A DNA stretch of 11,758 bases from Planctomycetaceae bacterium (GTDB taxonomy: Bacteria; Planctomycetota; Planctomycetia; Pirellulales; Thermoguttaceae): NCBI GenBank assembly GCA_003509805.1, contig DOMV01000057.1:1-11758 (forward strand), given 5' to 3'. The notes beneath the pieces were generated by a model, which was not told where the DNA came from, made no database searches, and was given only the letters and a program-made list of their open reading frames with translations. How positions within the stretch are numbered: position 1 is the stretch's first letter; every line of letters begins with the position of its first letter. The position numbers were made by a program, and so were the translations under genes. Of this stretch, positions 5,758 to 11,758 are shown in pieces.

Positions 5758-7851
5758 TTACAAGGTGACCATGCCGATGGAGTTGATTCGGGTGTCTTGG
5801 GTGATTTCGTTGTAGCAGAGGACCACCAACTGCGGGATGCGCGAAGCGGTCATCTGCCGCAACACGGGCCTGATCTGCGGGTTGACCAGCACGACGAGCG
5901 GCAGGTTCAACTGGTTCAGCTTCTCCACTTCCTGGACGATCCGGTTGCACAAGTGGTCGATCGCATGGGGGGAGATGCGGATGTAAATGCCCTGTTCCGT
6001 CCATTCGAAACCGCCGCGGATCTGGTCTTCCAGGCCGGGATCGAACATGACGACGTTGAGCGTTCCTTCGGAATCGCGGTACCGACTCGAAATGGTCCGG
6101 CCGAGCCGCTGGCGGACGTATTCCCCGAGCAGGATCGGGTCTTTCGTCCGATGTCCGTAATCGCCGAGCGTTTCGAGGATCGTTCCGAGTTGACGGATCG
6201 GGACCTGTTCCTTGAGCAACAGTTGCAGTATCTGTTGCACCTGCGCGAGCTTGAGCACGTTGGGCACCAGTTCGTCGACGACCGCCGGCGTATTTGTTTT
6301 CAATTCGTCGAGCAAGTGCTGCGTCGCGTCGCGGGTCAGCAGTTCGTCGGCGTGTTTCCGGATAACCTCCGTCAAATGGGTCGCGATCACCGCGCCCGGC
6401 TCGACGACCGTGTAGCCGTAGAGTTCCGCGTGATCTTTCGTCGATTCGTCGATCCAGAGCGCCGGCGTCCCGAAGGCGGGGTCGATCGTCTCGATTCCCT
6501 GGACCGGGCTGACGACGTTTCCGCCGTCCATGGCAAGGTACATGTCCGGCTGGATCACGCCGACGGCGACGGGCATGTTCGCGATTTTGATCCGGTATTG
6601 AATCTGGTCGAGTTGAAAACTGTCCCGAATACGGACACGCGGCAACAGGATGCCGATTTCCGACGCGATATTCTGGCGGATGCGGTGAACGCGGTCGAGC
6701 AGGTCGCCTCCCTTTCCCGGATCGGCGAGCGGGATGAGGCCGACGCCGATTTCGAGCTCCATCGGGTCGATCGTCAAATAATCCTCGATCCGTTCCTCGG
6801 GTTTCGCCTGGGCCGCCTTTTCCTCCTCGACCTGCCTCGCTATTTCCTTCGCCTTGACTTTTCCCTTGGCTTTCGTACCGAGATAGGCCATCCCGAAGCA
6901 GCAGACGCTGATGCTCAGGAGCGGAAGTTTCGGCAACGACGTGAGCGTCAGCAGGGAGAGGAACATGCCGGACATAATCAGGACGACCGGCCGGGCGAGC
7001 ATTTGCGTGATGACCTGGGCCGGCAGGTTCGAACCCTGGCTGCTGCGCGTCACCAACATGCCGGTGGCCACGGAAATCAAAAAGGCCGGAACCTGATTGA
7101 CCAGGCCGTCGCCGATCGTCAGCCGGGTATACAACGAGAGGGCGGTGACCAGGGGCATTCCGTGTTCGATCATCCCGATGACCAAACCGCCGATGATGTT
7201 GACCAGCGTGATCACGATCGAGGCGATCGCGTCGCCGCGGACGAATTTGCTGGCCCCGTCCATGGCCCCGAAAAAGTCGGCCTGTTCGGTGATTTCCATC
7301 CGGCGTCGCTGGGCTTCCCGCTCATCGATGATTCCGGCGTTCAGGTCGGCGTCGATGGCCATCTGGCGGCCCGGCATCGCATCAAGGGTGAAACGTGCCG
7401 CGACTTCGCTGACCCGGGTCGCTCCCTTGGTGATGACGATGAACTGGATGACGACGATGATCGTAAAGATGATGAGTCCGATGACGATGCTTTCCCCGGC
7501 GACGAATTCGCTAAAGCTTTGAATGACGGAGCCGGCCGCCTGCATGCCGAGTTCCCCTGCGTTGGCGAGGATCAGGCGTGTCGTCGCGACGCTCAAAACG
7601 AGGCGGAACAGGGTGATCGCGAGCAGGATCGAGGGGAAAATATTGAAATCGAGCGGTTTGTTGACGAAAATGGTCGTCAAGAGAATGACGACGCTCAACG
7701 CGATATTGATCGAGAGGAGCACGTCGACGAAATGGGGATCGAGGGGACATATCAAGACGAGGACGGACGCCGCGATCCCGACCGGAAATAAAAGCTCCTG
7801 GACGCGACCGGTCCGGAGAATTCCGAGGATGTTTTGTATGGCGTCGTTCAT
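5758..7851 (-). CDS. flhA: Flagellar biosynthesis protein FlhA
   Basis: FlhA is the large export-gate component of the flagellar type III secretion apparatus in the inner membrane. The 697-residue length is normal. The N-terminal half has multiple hydrophobic segments (about residues 19-37, 42-62, 70-95, 118-142, 207-230, 250-268, 285-325). The family signature is VSEVAARFTLDAMPGRQMAI (about 147-166), followed by DADLNAG. FVRGDAIA (Asp near 207) and GSNLPAQVITQ are also present. After a charged linker (about 326-350) comes the cytoplasmic domain, which binds export substrates and chaperones in characterised homologues. FlhA is chosen over a virulence InvA/LcrV-type paralogue because of its length and flagellar-type blocks, though no other flagellar gene is in the window. 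The ATG at 7851 has no clear Shine-Dalgarno site. It is followed by the GspG-like lipoprotein gene. Confidence 0.96.
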   Translation of the reverse strand: MNDAIQNILGILRTGRVQELLFPVGIAASVLVLICPLDPHFVDVLLSINIALSVVILLTTIFVNKPLDFNIFPSILLAITLFRLVLSVATTRLILANAGELGMQAAGSVIQSFSEFVAGESIVIGLIIFTIIVVIQFIVITKGATRVSEVAARFTLDAMPGRQMAIDADLNAGIIDEREAQRRRMEITEQADFFGAMDGASKFVRGDAIASIVITLVNIIGGLVIGMIEHGMPLVTALSLYTRLTIGDGLVNQVPAFLISVATGMLVTRSSQGSNLPAQVITQMLARPVVLIMSGMFLSLLTLTSLPKLPLLSISVCCFGMAYLGTKAKGKVKAKEIARQVEEEKAAQAKPEERIEDYLTIDPMELEIGVGLIPLADPGKGGDLLDRVHRIRQNIASEIGILLPRVRIRDSFQLDQIQYRIKIANMPVAVGVIQPDMYLAMDGGNVVSPVQGIETIDPAFGTPALWIDESTKDHAELYGYTVVEPGAVIATHLTEVIRKHADELLTRDATQHLLDELKTNTPAVVDELVPNVLKLAQVQQILQLLLKEQVPIRQLGTILETLGDYGHRTKDPILLGEYVRQRLGRTISSRYRDSEGTLNVVMFDPGLEDQIRGGFEWTEQGIYIRISPHAIDHLCNRIVQEVEKLNQLNLPLVVLVNPQIRPVLRQMTASRIPQLVVLCYNEITQDTRINSIGMVTL

Positions 7852-8257
7852 GATGCACGGAAGGCTGTTGAAATTGTCCGAAGCCTACGATTCGGAGTAT
7901 TCGGCAGAATCGCGAGACTCTAGCCGATAATTCAAAAAAAATCCAGAGTGAAATTTTTATGGAACGGCGATACTCCTCTGGGCATGTTATGTTCTATCAG
8001 GGATGTTTCCCGCGCGTTCGTTTTCGGGTTTTGTGAAAAGTTTAGCAGAGCGGCACAGCCACCCGCGCATCAACACCGTGCCGAGCGGGGTAGCCGCCGG
8101 TTTTCTTCACCGAAAAACAACGGCAATACTTTTCGAACCGTTTCAAGTTTGAACGTTTAAGGAACGATAAGTGATTCGGGGGTAGGTCGTTCCCTGCTGT
8201 AAAAAAAGATGCTCTAGGCTAAATGAGAGGTTTGCCAGCCCTGTTTGGCCTGGGTTT
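7852..8257. other. Intergenic region between divergent flhA and the thioredoxin-like gene
   Basis: I see no credible gene in these 400 bases. They contain A/T-rich runs near 7930-7957 and 8200-8207. Inverted repeats are CCGAA/TTCGG (7878-7882/7891-7895), CGGCAC/GTGCCG (8051-8056/8078-8083) and GGAACGA/TCGTTCC (8161-8167/8187-8193). None is followed by a convincing T-run, and no clean -35/-10 pair stands out on either strand. Both divergent genes must have control sites here; a small RNA is possible but unsupported. Confidence 0.4.
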
Positions 8258-8261
8258 GAGG
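8258..8261 (+). promoter_or_regulatory. Ribosome binding site that favours a TTG start
   Basis: GAGG at 8258-8261 stands 8 bases before the TTG at 8270. The alternative GTG at 8261 overlaps this site and has none of its own, so the TTG is preferred. Confidence 0.5.
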
Positions 8262-8269
8262 TGGTCATT

Positions 8270-8836
8270 TTGAGGAAGCTACCGTTGAGAATTCTTTGTT
8301 GGAACACATTTTTGCGGGTGTTACACCTGGGTTTGGCGGCTCTGCTGACACTGGCGATTGCCGGCGGTTGCAATTGGTCGGACTTTGCGCAAAATGCGCC
8401 GGAAAACCAGGGGGGCGATGCTGCGCAGCATAAAGACTTTGAGAAATCTGCGCCAATTGAAGGGAGTGCGATCCGTTTTCATTATGATTATCGGAAGGCC
8501 CGACAAGCGGCGCGGGAAGAGAATAAGCCGCTGATGTTGTTTTTTTCCTCACCGAACTGTGTTTACAGTGGCCGGATGCTTAGCGATACGTTCAGCGATA
8601 ACGAGGTCAAGCGGCTGGCCGAGCGGTTTATTTGCGTCCAAATCGATTCAAGCGGTATGCCGGAGCTGTGTAAAGAATTTGGCATCAAAGGATTTCCGAC
8701 GATTCAATTCATGAGCCCGCACGGGGTGCTGCTCAAGCGGGTTGCGGGAAAACAAAGTCCCGACCAACTTGTGTCCCAAATGGATGCGGCTATTCAATCG
8801 ATTGTCGCCAAACCGGGCGGTTTGGTGAAACGATAG
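8270..8836 (+). CDS. Thioredoxin-fold lipoprotein with CxxS active site
   Basis: This 188-residue protein (counted from the TTG at 8270) has a basic N-terminus, a hydrophobic segment and the lipobox AGGC (Cys34), so it is probably a lipoprotein outside the cytoplasmic membrane. Residues about 70-180 form a thioredoxin-like domain: KPLMLFFSSPNCVYSGRML at the active site and GIKGFPTIQF with the usual cis-proline. The active site reads Cys97-Val-Tyr-Ser100, so the resolving cysteine is serine (AGT at 8567-8569, one base from TGT). A dithiol oxidoreductase mechanism would therefore be impaired. A monothiol role, such as mixed-disulphide handling, or a purely binding role, is inferred. Starting at GTG 8261 would add three residues. 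The gene is followed by repeat copy B with no clear terminator between. Confidence 0.85.
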   Translation: MRKLPLRILCWNTFLRVLHLGLAALLTLAIAGGCNWSDFAQNAPENQGGDAAQHKDFEKSAPIEGSAIRFHYDYRKARQAAREENKPLMLFFSSPNCVYSGRMLSDTFSDNEVKRLAERFICVQIDSSGMPELCKEFGIKGFPTIQFMSPHGVLLKRVAGKQSPDQLVSQMDAAIQSIVAKPGGLVKR

Positions 8837-8869
8837 AAGAATGTGAACAGCGGAATAGGGACGGCAAAC

Positions 8870-9012
8870 TTATACCGTAAACGGCCTGATAATCCTCCCG
8901 CGAATAATCGCCTGCCGATCCGTTTATGTCATTATACAAACAGAAGTTAGAGGAGAGTGAGTGCGGCAGGCAGACTTGACCACATGTTCGTTTTCATCGC
9001 GTTTCGAGTATA
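8870..9012 (+). repeat. Dispersed intergenic repeat, copy B
   Basis: This 143-bp copy is in the same orientation as copy A. It is 8 bases shorter, from a gap in the loop just after the left stem arm (near 8918). The stem keeps 8 bp: GCCTGCCG (8910-8917) and CGGCAGGC (8964-8971). The core at 8955-9012 matches copy A at 54 of 58 positions. Counting one flanking base, its ends are TTATAC (8870-8875) and GTATAA (9008-9013), a perfect 6-bp terminal inverted repeat. It fills most of the gap between the thioredoxin-like gene and the pyrE promoter region. Confidence 0.85.
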
Positions 9013-9023
9013 AAACGGTCGGC

Positions 9024-9055
9024 TGGACGAAAAACTCAACCGGTTTTGGTATAAT
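9024..9055 (+). promoter_or_regulatory. Candidate pyrE promoter
   Basis: A perfect TATAAT (9050-9055) with GG in front lies 51 bases before the pyrE ATG. TGGACG (9024-9029) is a 4 of 6 match to a -35 box but sits at a long 20-bp spacing. The block CTCAACCGG...GGTATAAT recurs near the left end of the window (21-42). Transcription would start near 9062, giving a leader of about 45 nt. Confidence 0.5.
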
Positions 9056-9105
9056 CGGATGATGAGGAACCGTTCGTTTTGGCCCCACTTTCTTTTTTCT
9101 TGCCC

Positions 9106-9645
9106 ATGTCACTTAGGGAACTGATTCGTGAAAAATCGCTCAAATTCGGCGACTTTATTCTTGCCTCCGGAAAAAGGGCCACGTATTACCTTGATGGCAA
9201 ACAAGTTACGCTTGACAGCGAAGGTGCCCGGCTGGTCGGAGACGGGATACTGGACCTCATTCTTGCCGAAGAAACAACCCGGGATATTCAGGCTGTCGGC
9301 GGAATGTCCATCGGTGCCGATCCAATTACGGCTGCGGTGATTACCATGGCTTCCGTGCGCGGTGTTCCGCTCAAGGGCTTCATGGTCCGCAAGCAGAGCA
9401 AAGGCCACGGGACCGATCAATTTATCGAAGGGCCGGTCAAGCCCGGGGACCGCGTCGTCATCGTCGAAGACGTCGTTACCACGGGCGGCAGCTCCCTGGA
9501 GGCGATTGAAAAAGTCGAGGCGGCAGGAATGAGCGTCGTCGGCGTGATTGCCATCATCGATCGCATGGAAGGCGGCGCCGAAGCCTTTAATGCGAAAGGA
9601 TATCCGTTTCGGAGCCTTTACAAGATCACGGATTTCCTGGGATAG
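9106..9645 (+). CDS. pyrE: Orotate phosphoribosyltransferase
   Basis: It converts orotate and PRPP to orotidine 5'-monophosphate in pyrimidine synthesis, in the cytoplasm. The 179-residue length is normal for one OPRT branch. The PRPP-binding motif is RVVIVEDVVTTGGSS (about 115-129). Upstream are the conserved FGDFILASGKRATYYLDGK (about 14-32), the GGMSIGADPI segment, and the flexible-loop motif RKQSKGHGTDQFIEG with its catalytic-type lysine. The frame also opens at a TTG (9079), but the ATG at 9106 fits the family start SLRELI. No clear Shine-Dalgarno site precedes it; the bases before it form a pyrimidine tract. No other pyrimidine gene is nearby. It converges with the small secreted-protein gene 27 bp downstream. 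Confidence 0.96.
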   Translation: MSLRELIREKSLKFGDFILASGKRATYYLDGKQVTLDSEGARLVGDGILDLILAEETTRDIQAVGGMSIGADPITAAVITMASVRGVPLKGFMVRKQSKGHGTDQFIEGPVKPGDRVVIVEDVVTTGGSSLEAIEKVEAAGMSVVGVIAIIDRMEGGAEAFNAKGYPFRSLYKITDFLG

Positions 9646-9672
9646 GCTGGAAACGCGCCAAAAGCGTCGGGA

Positions 9673-10113
9673 TCAGCGGAATTTCCGGGTTTCCCGCGGC
9701 GTCGGATCATTCGAGATGCCGCTGTACCAAGGACTCATTTGGCGAAAACCGGCACACCCTCTCGCTCCGGTGGAAGGTCCGGCGGCCCCGGGAGCCCGAA
9801 GCTTGATTTCTCCGCTGGATAGTTGCTTCTCCAACTGCATCGTCGCCGATTGGGTTTGCCGGAGTTGCACCCCTTGGGTTTGCAGCGCCTGTCCCATTTG
9901 AATCTGCGGCTGAACGTAATTGAAAAAATTACTGACTGGGCTGTTGCTGCGGTTGTTCATCATGACCCACGGACTGATTGGCGGAGGCGGAACATATTGT
10001 GCAGACGCCGTTTCGGAGCAAACCGCAAACGCCAGCATGCCTGAAAGAACCAACCCGGGAATTGCCGGACGGCCGCAAAAAACATACCGAACGCCGAATA
10101 TCATGGTGTACAT
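9673..10113 (-). CDS. Small secreted protein, planctomycete-type, function unknown
   Basis: This 146-residue protein has an N-terminal signal peptide ending SETASA before Gln39, so it is probably exported and cleaved by signal peptidase I. The mature part starts with a Pro-rich stretch (YVPPPPISPW), then an Asn-rich segment and FFNYVQPQIQ (about 63-72). A Gln/Thr-rich probably helical part (about 73-98) follows, then a Gly/Ala/Pro tail with FRQMSPWYSG. This order (SPW..., NY.V.PQ, Gln-rich helix, Tyr-containing end) resembles small secreted proteins I associate with planctomycetes; no function is known to me. The ATG at 10113 has a strong Shine-Dalgarno site and a consensus promoter upstream. 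It lies downstream of the export lipoprotein gene on the same strand, but has its own promoter. Confidence 0.75.
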   Translation of the reverse strand: MYTMIFGVRYVFCGRPAIPGLVLSGMLAFAVCSETASAQYVPPPPISPWVMMNNRSNSPVSNFFNYVQPQIQMGQALQTQGVQLRQTQSATMQLEKQLSSGEIKLRAPGAAGPSTGARGCAGFRQMSPWYSGISNDPTPRETRKFR

Positions 10114-10121
10114 GAAATCGT

Positions 10122-10127
10122 CTCCTT
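10122..10127 (-). promoter_or_regulatory. Strong ribosome binding site for the secreted-protein gene
   Basis: AAGGAG on the minus strand lies 8 bases before the ATG at 10113. It is the best Shine-Dalgarno match in the window and fixes the start against the in-frame ATG three codons later. Confidence 0.75.
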
Positions 10128-10188
10128 CCGCTTGTTTCGGAAATCGGAACCGCGCCCGCCGGGAATGCGGGAACCACCCCCATTATCA

Positions 10189-10217
10189 ATTATACCGAAC
10201 CGAAGCGTCGATGTCAA
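10189..10217 (-). promoter_or_regulatory. Perfect sigma-70 type promoter for the secreted-protein gene
   Basis: On the minus strand TTGACA (10217-10212) and TATAAT (10194-10189) are both exact consensus hexamers with a 17-bp spacer. The -10 box again has GG in front. Transcription should start near 10182, giving a leader of about 70 nt that contains a CCCGC/GCGGG inverted repeat and the strong ribosome binding site. This suggests high constitutive expression. Confidence 0.8.
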
Positions 10218-10258
10218 ATGGGGGCAACAATAATCCGTGTGGTCACCGATAAGTACGA

Positions 10259-11347
10259 TCAACGATAATTGGTTCCCCCGGCCTGGACGTCTTGCCAACC
10301 CGTTACCGCGCCCGAGGTTACGAGCGACGCGCCCATGACCCGGGTAAGCGGGCCGAACCAACGGGCCATCAATCCGTCGATGGCGACCCAGCGATCTTCG
10401 ACGACGTAAACCCGGTCGCCCGGGAGCAGGTGGTAATTGGTTTGCGGGGCGGCGTAAGCGGTTACGGCGTTCCAGTCGACCGGGAGAATCACCGGTTTGT
10501 TCGAATTGCTGACCGGCCGGGCGACCCAGATCCGCTTGGAATTGTTCGGCGCCAACCCGTTCATATTCGCAATCGCCTTCAGGACCGTTTCATTTCCGGT
10601 ATAGGGAAAGGCGACGACCATTTCCTGGTTGGCGTGCGACTGATAAATGACGTAATAATCCTTGCTGTTGTAACTGCGGATGTCAACGGCGATTTGCGGA
10701 TGTTCAAGTGCTTTGGAGAGATGGAATTCGATCGCTTCACGGCATTCGTCCACGGTAAGACCGTTGACGTAGACCCGGCCGTAGGAACCGAGTGTGATGT
10801 ACCCGTCCGGCCCGATCATGTGTTCGCCGCCGATCTGCTGAATCGCCCCCATTTCGGCCAACCTCGCCGATACTTTCGGATCGCGGAGCGTTTGCCGGAT
10901 CGCCCCGTATTTCAGGTGTTCCTCGACGATTTTCGGCAGATCGTCCATTGAAACCCCCGCGACGGCAATTTGACCGTACGTCGGACCGAGATTGATTTTG
11001 CCGCCCGGTTCGACGACGTAAACCGCTCTGATCGGTTCGTCGAAAGTCCCCTCGACGTCGAGGGCCACGTGATCGAAAACGCGGAGGATGTAGGGCGCGC
11101 GGGGAACCAAGTGGACCGCGTCGACCGTGATGACATCCGGAGCTTCCAGGAAGTATTTCGGCAAAGAGGATTTGGAAAGCTCATTCCCGACGTCCCGGAA
11201 CGGGGGAACGCCCGCCGGTTTCGGGTCCCATAACGCGGTCCACGAGACGCAGCCCGACAACGAAACCAAGAGCATGAACATGCCTGTCCAGCCGATGATC
11301 GACCGCAAAAAAAGAAAATGATACGGTTGTCGTCCATCCATAGACAT
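10259..11347 (-). CDS. Polysaccharide export lipoprotein (Wza/BexD family)
   Basis: Proteins of this family form the outer-membrane or periplasmic channel for capsule and exopolysaccharide export. The 362-residue protein starts with a signal and the lipobox SLSGC (Cys33). Residues about 67-145 match the first polysaccharide-export domain (FLEAPDVITVDAVHL ... VVEPGGKINLGPTYGQIAVAG). A second similar stretch with HMIGPDGYITLGSYGRVYVNG follows. Then comes an SLBB-like part (YVIYQ...FPYTGNETVLKAIANMNGL, with RIWVARPV), and YHLLPGDRVYVVED near the end. The last 35 residues are partly hydrophobic. GGAG stands 4 bases before the ATG at 11347 and 10 bases before the ATG at 11341, so either could be the start. 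No glycosyltransferase or Wzc-like partner is in the window, so the exported polymer is unknown. Confidence 0.88.
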   Translation of the reverse strand: MSMDGRQPYHFLFLRSIIGWTGMFMLLVSLSGCVSWTALWDPKPAGVPPFRDVGNELSKSSLPKYFLEAPDVITVDAVHLVPRAPYILRVFDHVALDVEGTFDEPIRAVYVVEPGGKINLGPTYGQIAVAGVSMDDLPKIVEEHLKYGAIRQTLRDPKVSARLAEMGAIQQIGGEHMIGPDGYITLGSYGRVYVNGLTVDECREAIEFHLSKALEHPQIAVDIRSYNSKDYYVIYQSHANQEMVVAFPYTGNETVLKAIANMNGLAPNNSKRIWVARPVSNSNKPVILPVDWNAVTAYAAPQTNYHLLPGDRVYVVEDRWVAIDGLMARWFGPLTRVMGASLVTSGAVTGWQDVQAGGTNYR

Positions 11348-11653
11348 TGATCTCCATTGCTCACGTCAAGGAGAATTGGGACGCTTGGGAAGGCGTCCAA
11401 AAAATCGCGCCAAACAGGCTGACCCGGGAAACCCCGGCCCCTTGGTTCTTCGGGCAGTTCATCCCCGGAAATACATTTATTGTCACTCATATCCGATTAT
11501 CAAAATGTTTGGAACTTTCCCCTGTATCCCTAAAGACGTTGCAATCCGCACAACCGGAACACGCGGGCATCCGACACGTTGTCCGGCACGTTGTCCGGCA
11601 ATTTGTCCGTCAAGGGGAATGGTGCGTCACGAACCGGCAAGGTATTCCCCGGA
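11348..11653. other. Upstream region of the export lipoprotein gene
   Basis: No credible gene is seen. On the minus strand, GGACGC/GCGTCC (11379-11398, 8-nt loop) forms a hairpin directly preceded by a run of T. It lies about 32 bases before the start codon, so it would be in the mRNA leader. A weak minus-strand promoter candidate is TTGATA (11503-11498) with AATAAA (11481-11476) at 16 bp. A short tandem repeat occupies 11575-11610. Confidence 0.4.
11575..11610. repeat. Three 12-bp tandem repeats
   Basis: Two exact copies of CACGTTGTCCGG (11575-11586, 11587-11598) are followed by a diverged third, CAATTTGTCCGT (11599-11610). The array lies about 230 bases upstream of the export lipoprotein gene, between it and repeat copy C. 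It could be a set of protein binding sites or simple slippage. Confidence 0.65.
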
Positions 11654-11758
11654 TATACTGGAAACGCGATGAAAACGGACATTTGGTCCAGTCCGCCTGC
11701 CGCACCCACTCAATTCAACTTTTGTTAATGCAATGGTTTACGCGGATCGTTCGAGCGG
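11654..11758 (-). repeat. Dispersed intergenic repeat, copy C (cut by window edge)
   Basis: This copy is inverted relative to A and B. The core (11654-11711) matches copy A at 54 of 58 positions without gaps. The part beyond it follows copy A through the loop to CCGCTCGAACGA (11758-11747 on the minus strand), where the window ends inside the left stem arm. The visible CCGC can still pair with the GCGG of the right arm. The remaining 40-50 bases of the left block are outside the window. Confidence 0.8.

Noticed and set aside
5797..7791. A 664-codon open frame on the plus strand, antisense to flhA
   Set aside because: It is Asp/Arg/Gln-rich with no domain, and lies fully inside a clear flhA. 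GC-rich codon usage commonly leaves such an antisense frame open.
7923..7930. GCCGATAA, identical to the sigma-28 flagellar -10 box, near flhA
   Set aside because: It points away from flhA, there is no TAAA -35 box 15 bp upstream, and the same octamer occurs inside glgC.
7948..8160. A 70-codon plus-strand frame in the flhA upstream gap
   Set aside because: It has no Shine-Dalgarno site and no domain or signal, and its composition looks random.
11575..11610. CRISPR-like array
   Set aside because: The 12-bp units are contiguous with no spacers, far shorter than CRISPR repeats, and no cas gene is present.

Overview
The window looks like chromosomal DNA from a planctomycete of moderate to high GC. 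The evidence is: a YdjY-domain lipoprotein of the kind common in that phylum, a small secreted Pro/Gln-rich protein of planctomycete style, a Wza/BexD-like export lipoprotein, several lipoproteins with other folds, a lone flhA, single-gene units, and Shine-Dalgarno sites at only some genes. The assignment rests on family recognition and gene style; no marker gene is present. There is no phage, insertion sequence, CRISPR array, tRNA or rRNA.

Layout. Positions 1-374 are a non-coding leader with two GGTATAAT-like elements and a hairpin, followed by glgC (375-1661, +; ADP-glucose pyrophosphorylase). Convergent to it is a YdjY-domain lipoprotein (1711-3024, -). A divergent region rich in short direct repeats leads into a FmdB-type zinc-ribbon protein (3202-3528, +). 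That gene converges with a eukaryote-like adenylosuccinate lyase, purB (3547-4980, -). After a first copy of a dispersed repeat (5007-5157) comes a two-gene minus-strand unit, flhA (7851-5758) then a lipoprotein with a GspG-like domain (5727-5299), ending at a likely terminator. A 418-bp gap separates flhA from a divergent thioredoxin-fold lipoprotein (8270-8836, +) whose active site reads CxxS. A second repeat copy (8870-9012) lies before pyrE (9106-9645, +). On the minus strand follow a small secreted protein (10113-9673) behind a perfect sigma-70 type promoter, and a polysaccharide-export lipoprotein (11347-10259). The right edge cuts a third, inverted repeat copy (11654-11758).

The genes serve unrelated jobs: glycogen precursor supply, purine and pyrimidine synthesis, flagellar export, envelope lipoproteins and polysaccharide export. 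Only flhA plus the GspG-like gene looks like an operon.

The best candidate for something undescribed is the dispersed intergenic repeat. It has three copies in under 7 kb, about 143-151 bp long, with a gap-free 58-nt core, a long inverted repeat that could fold, and TATAC/GTATA ends. It could be a small non-autonomous mobile element or a structured RNA or regulatory module; the window alone cannot decide which.
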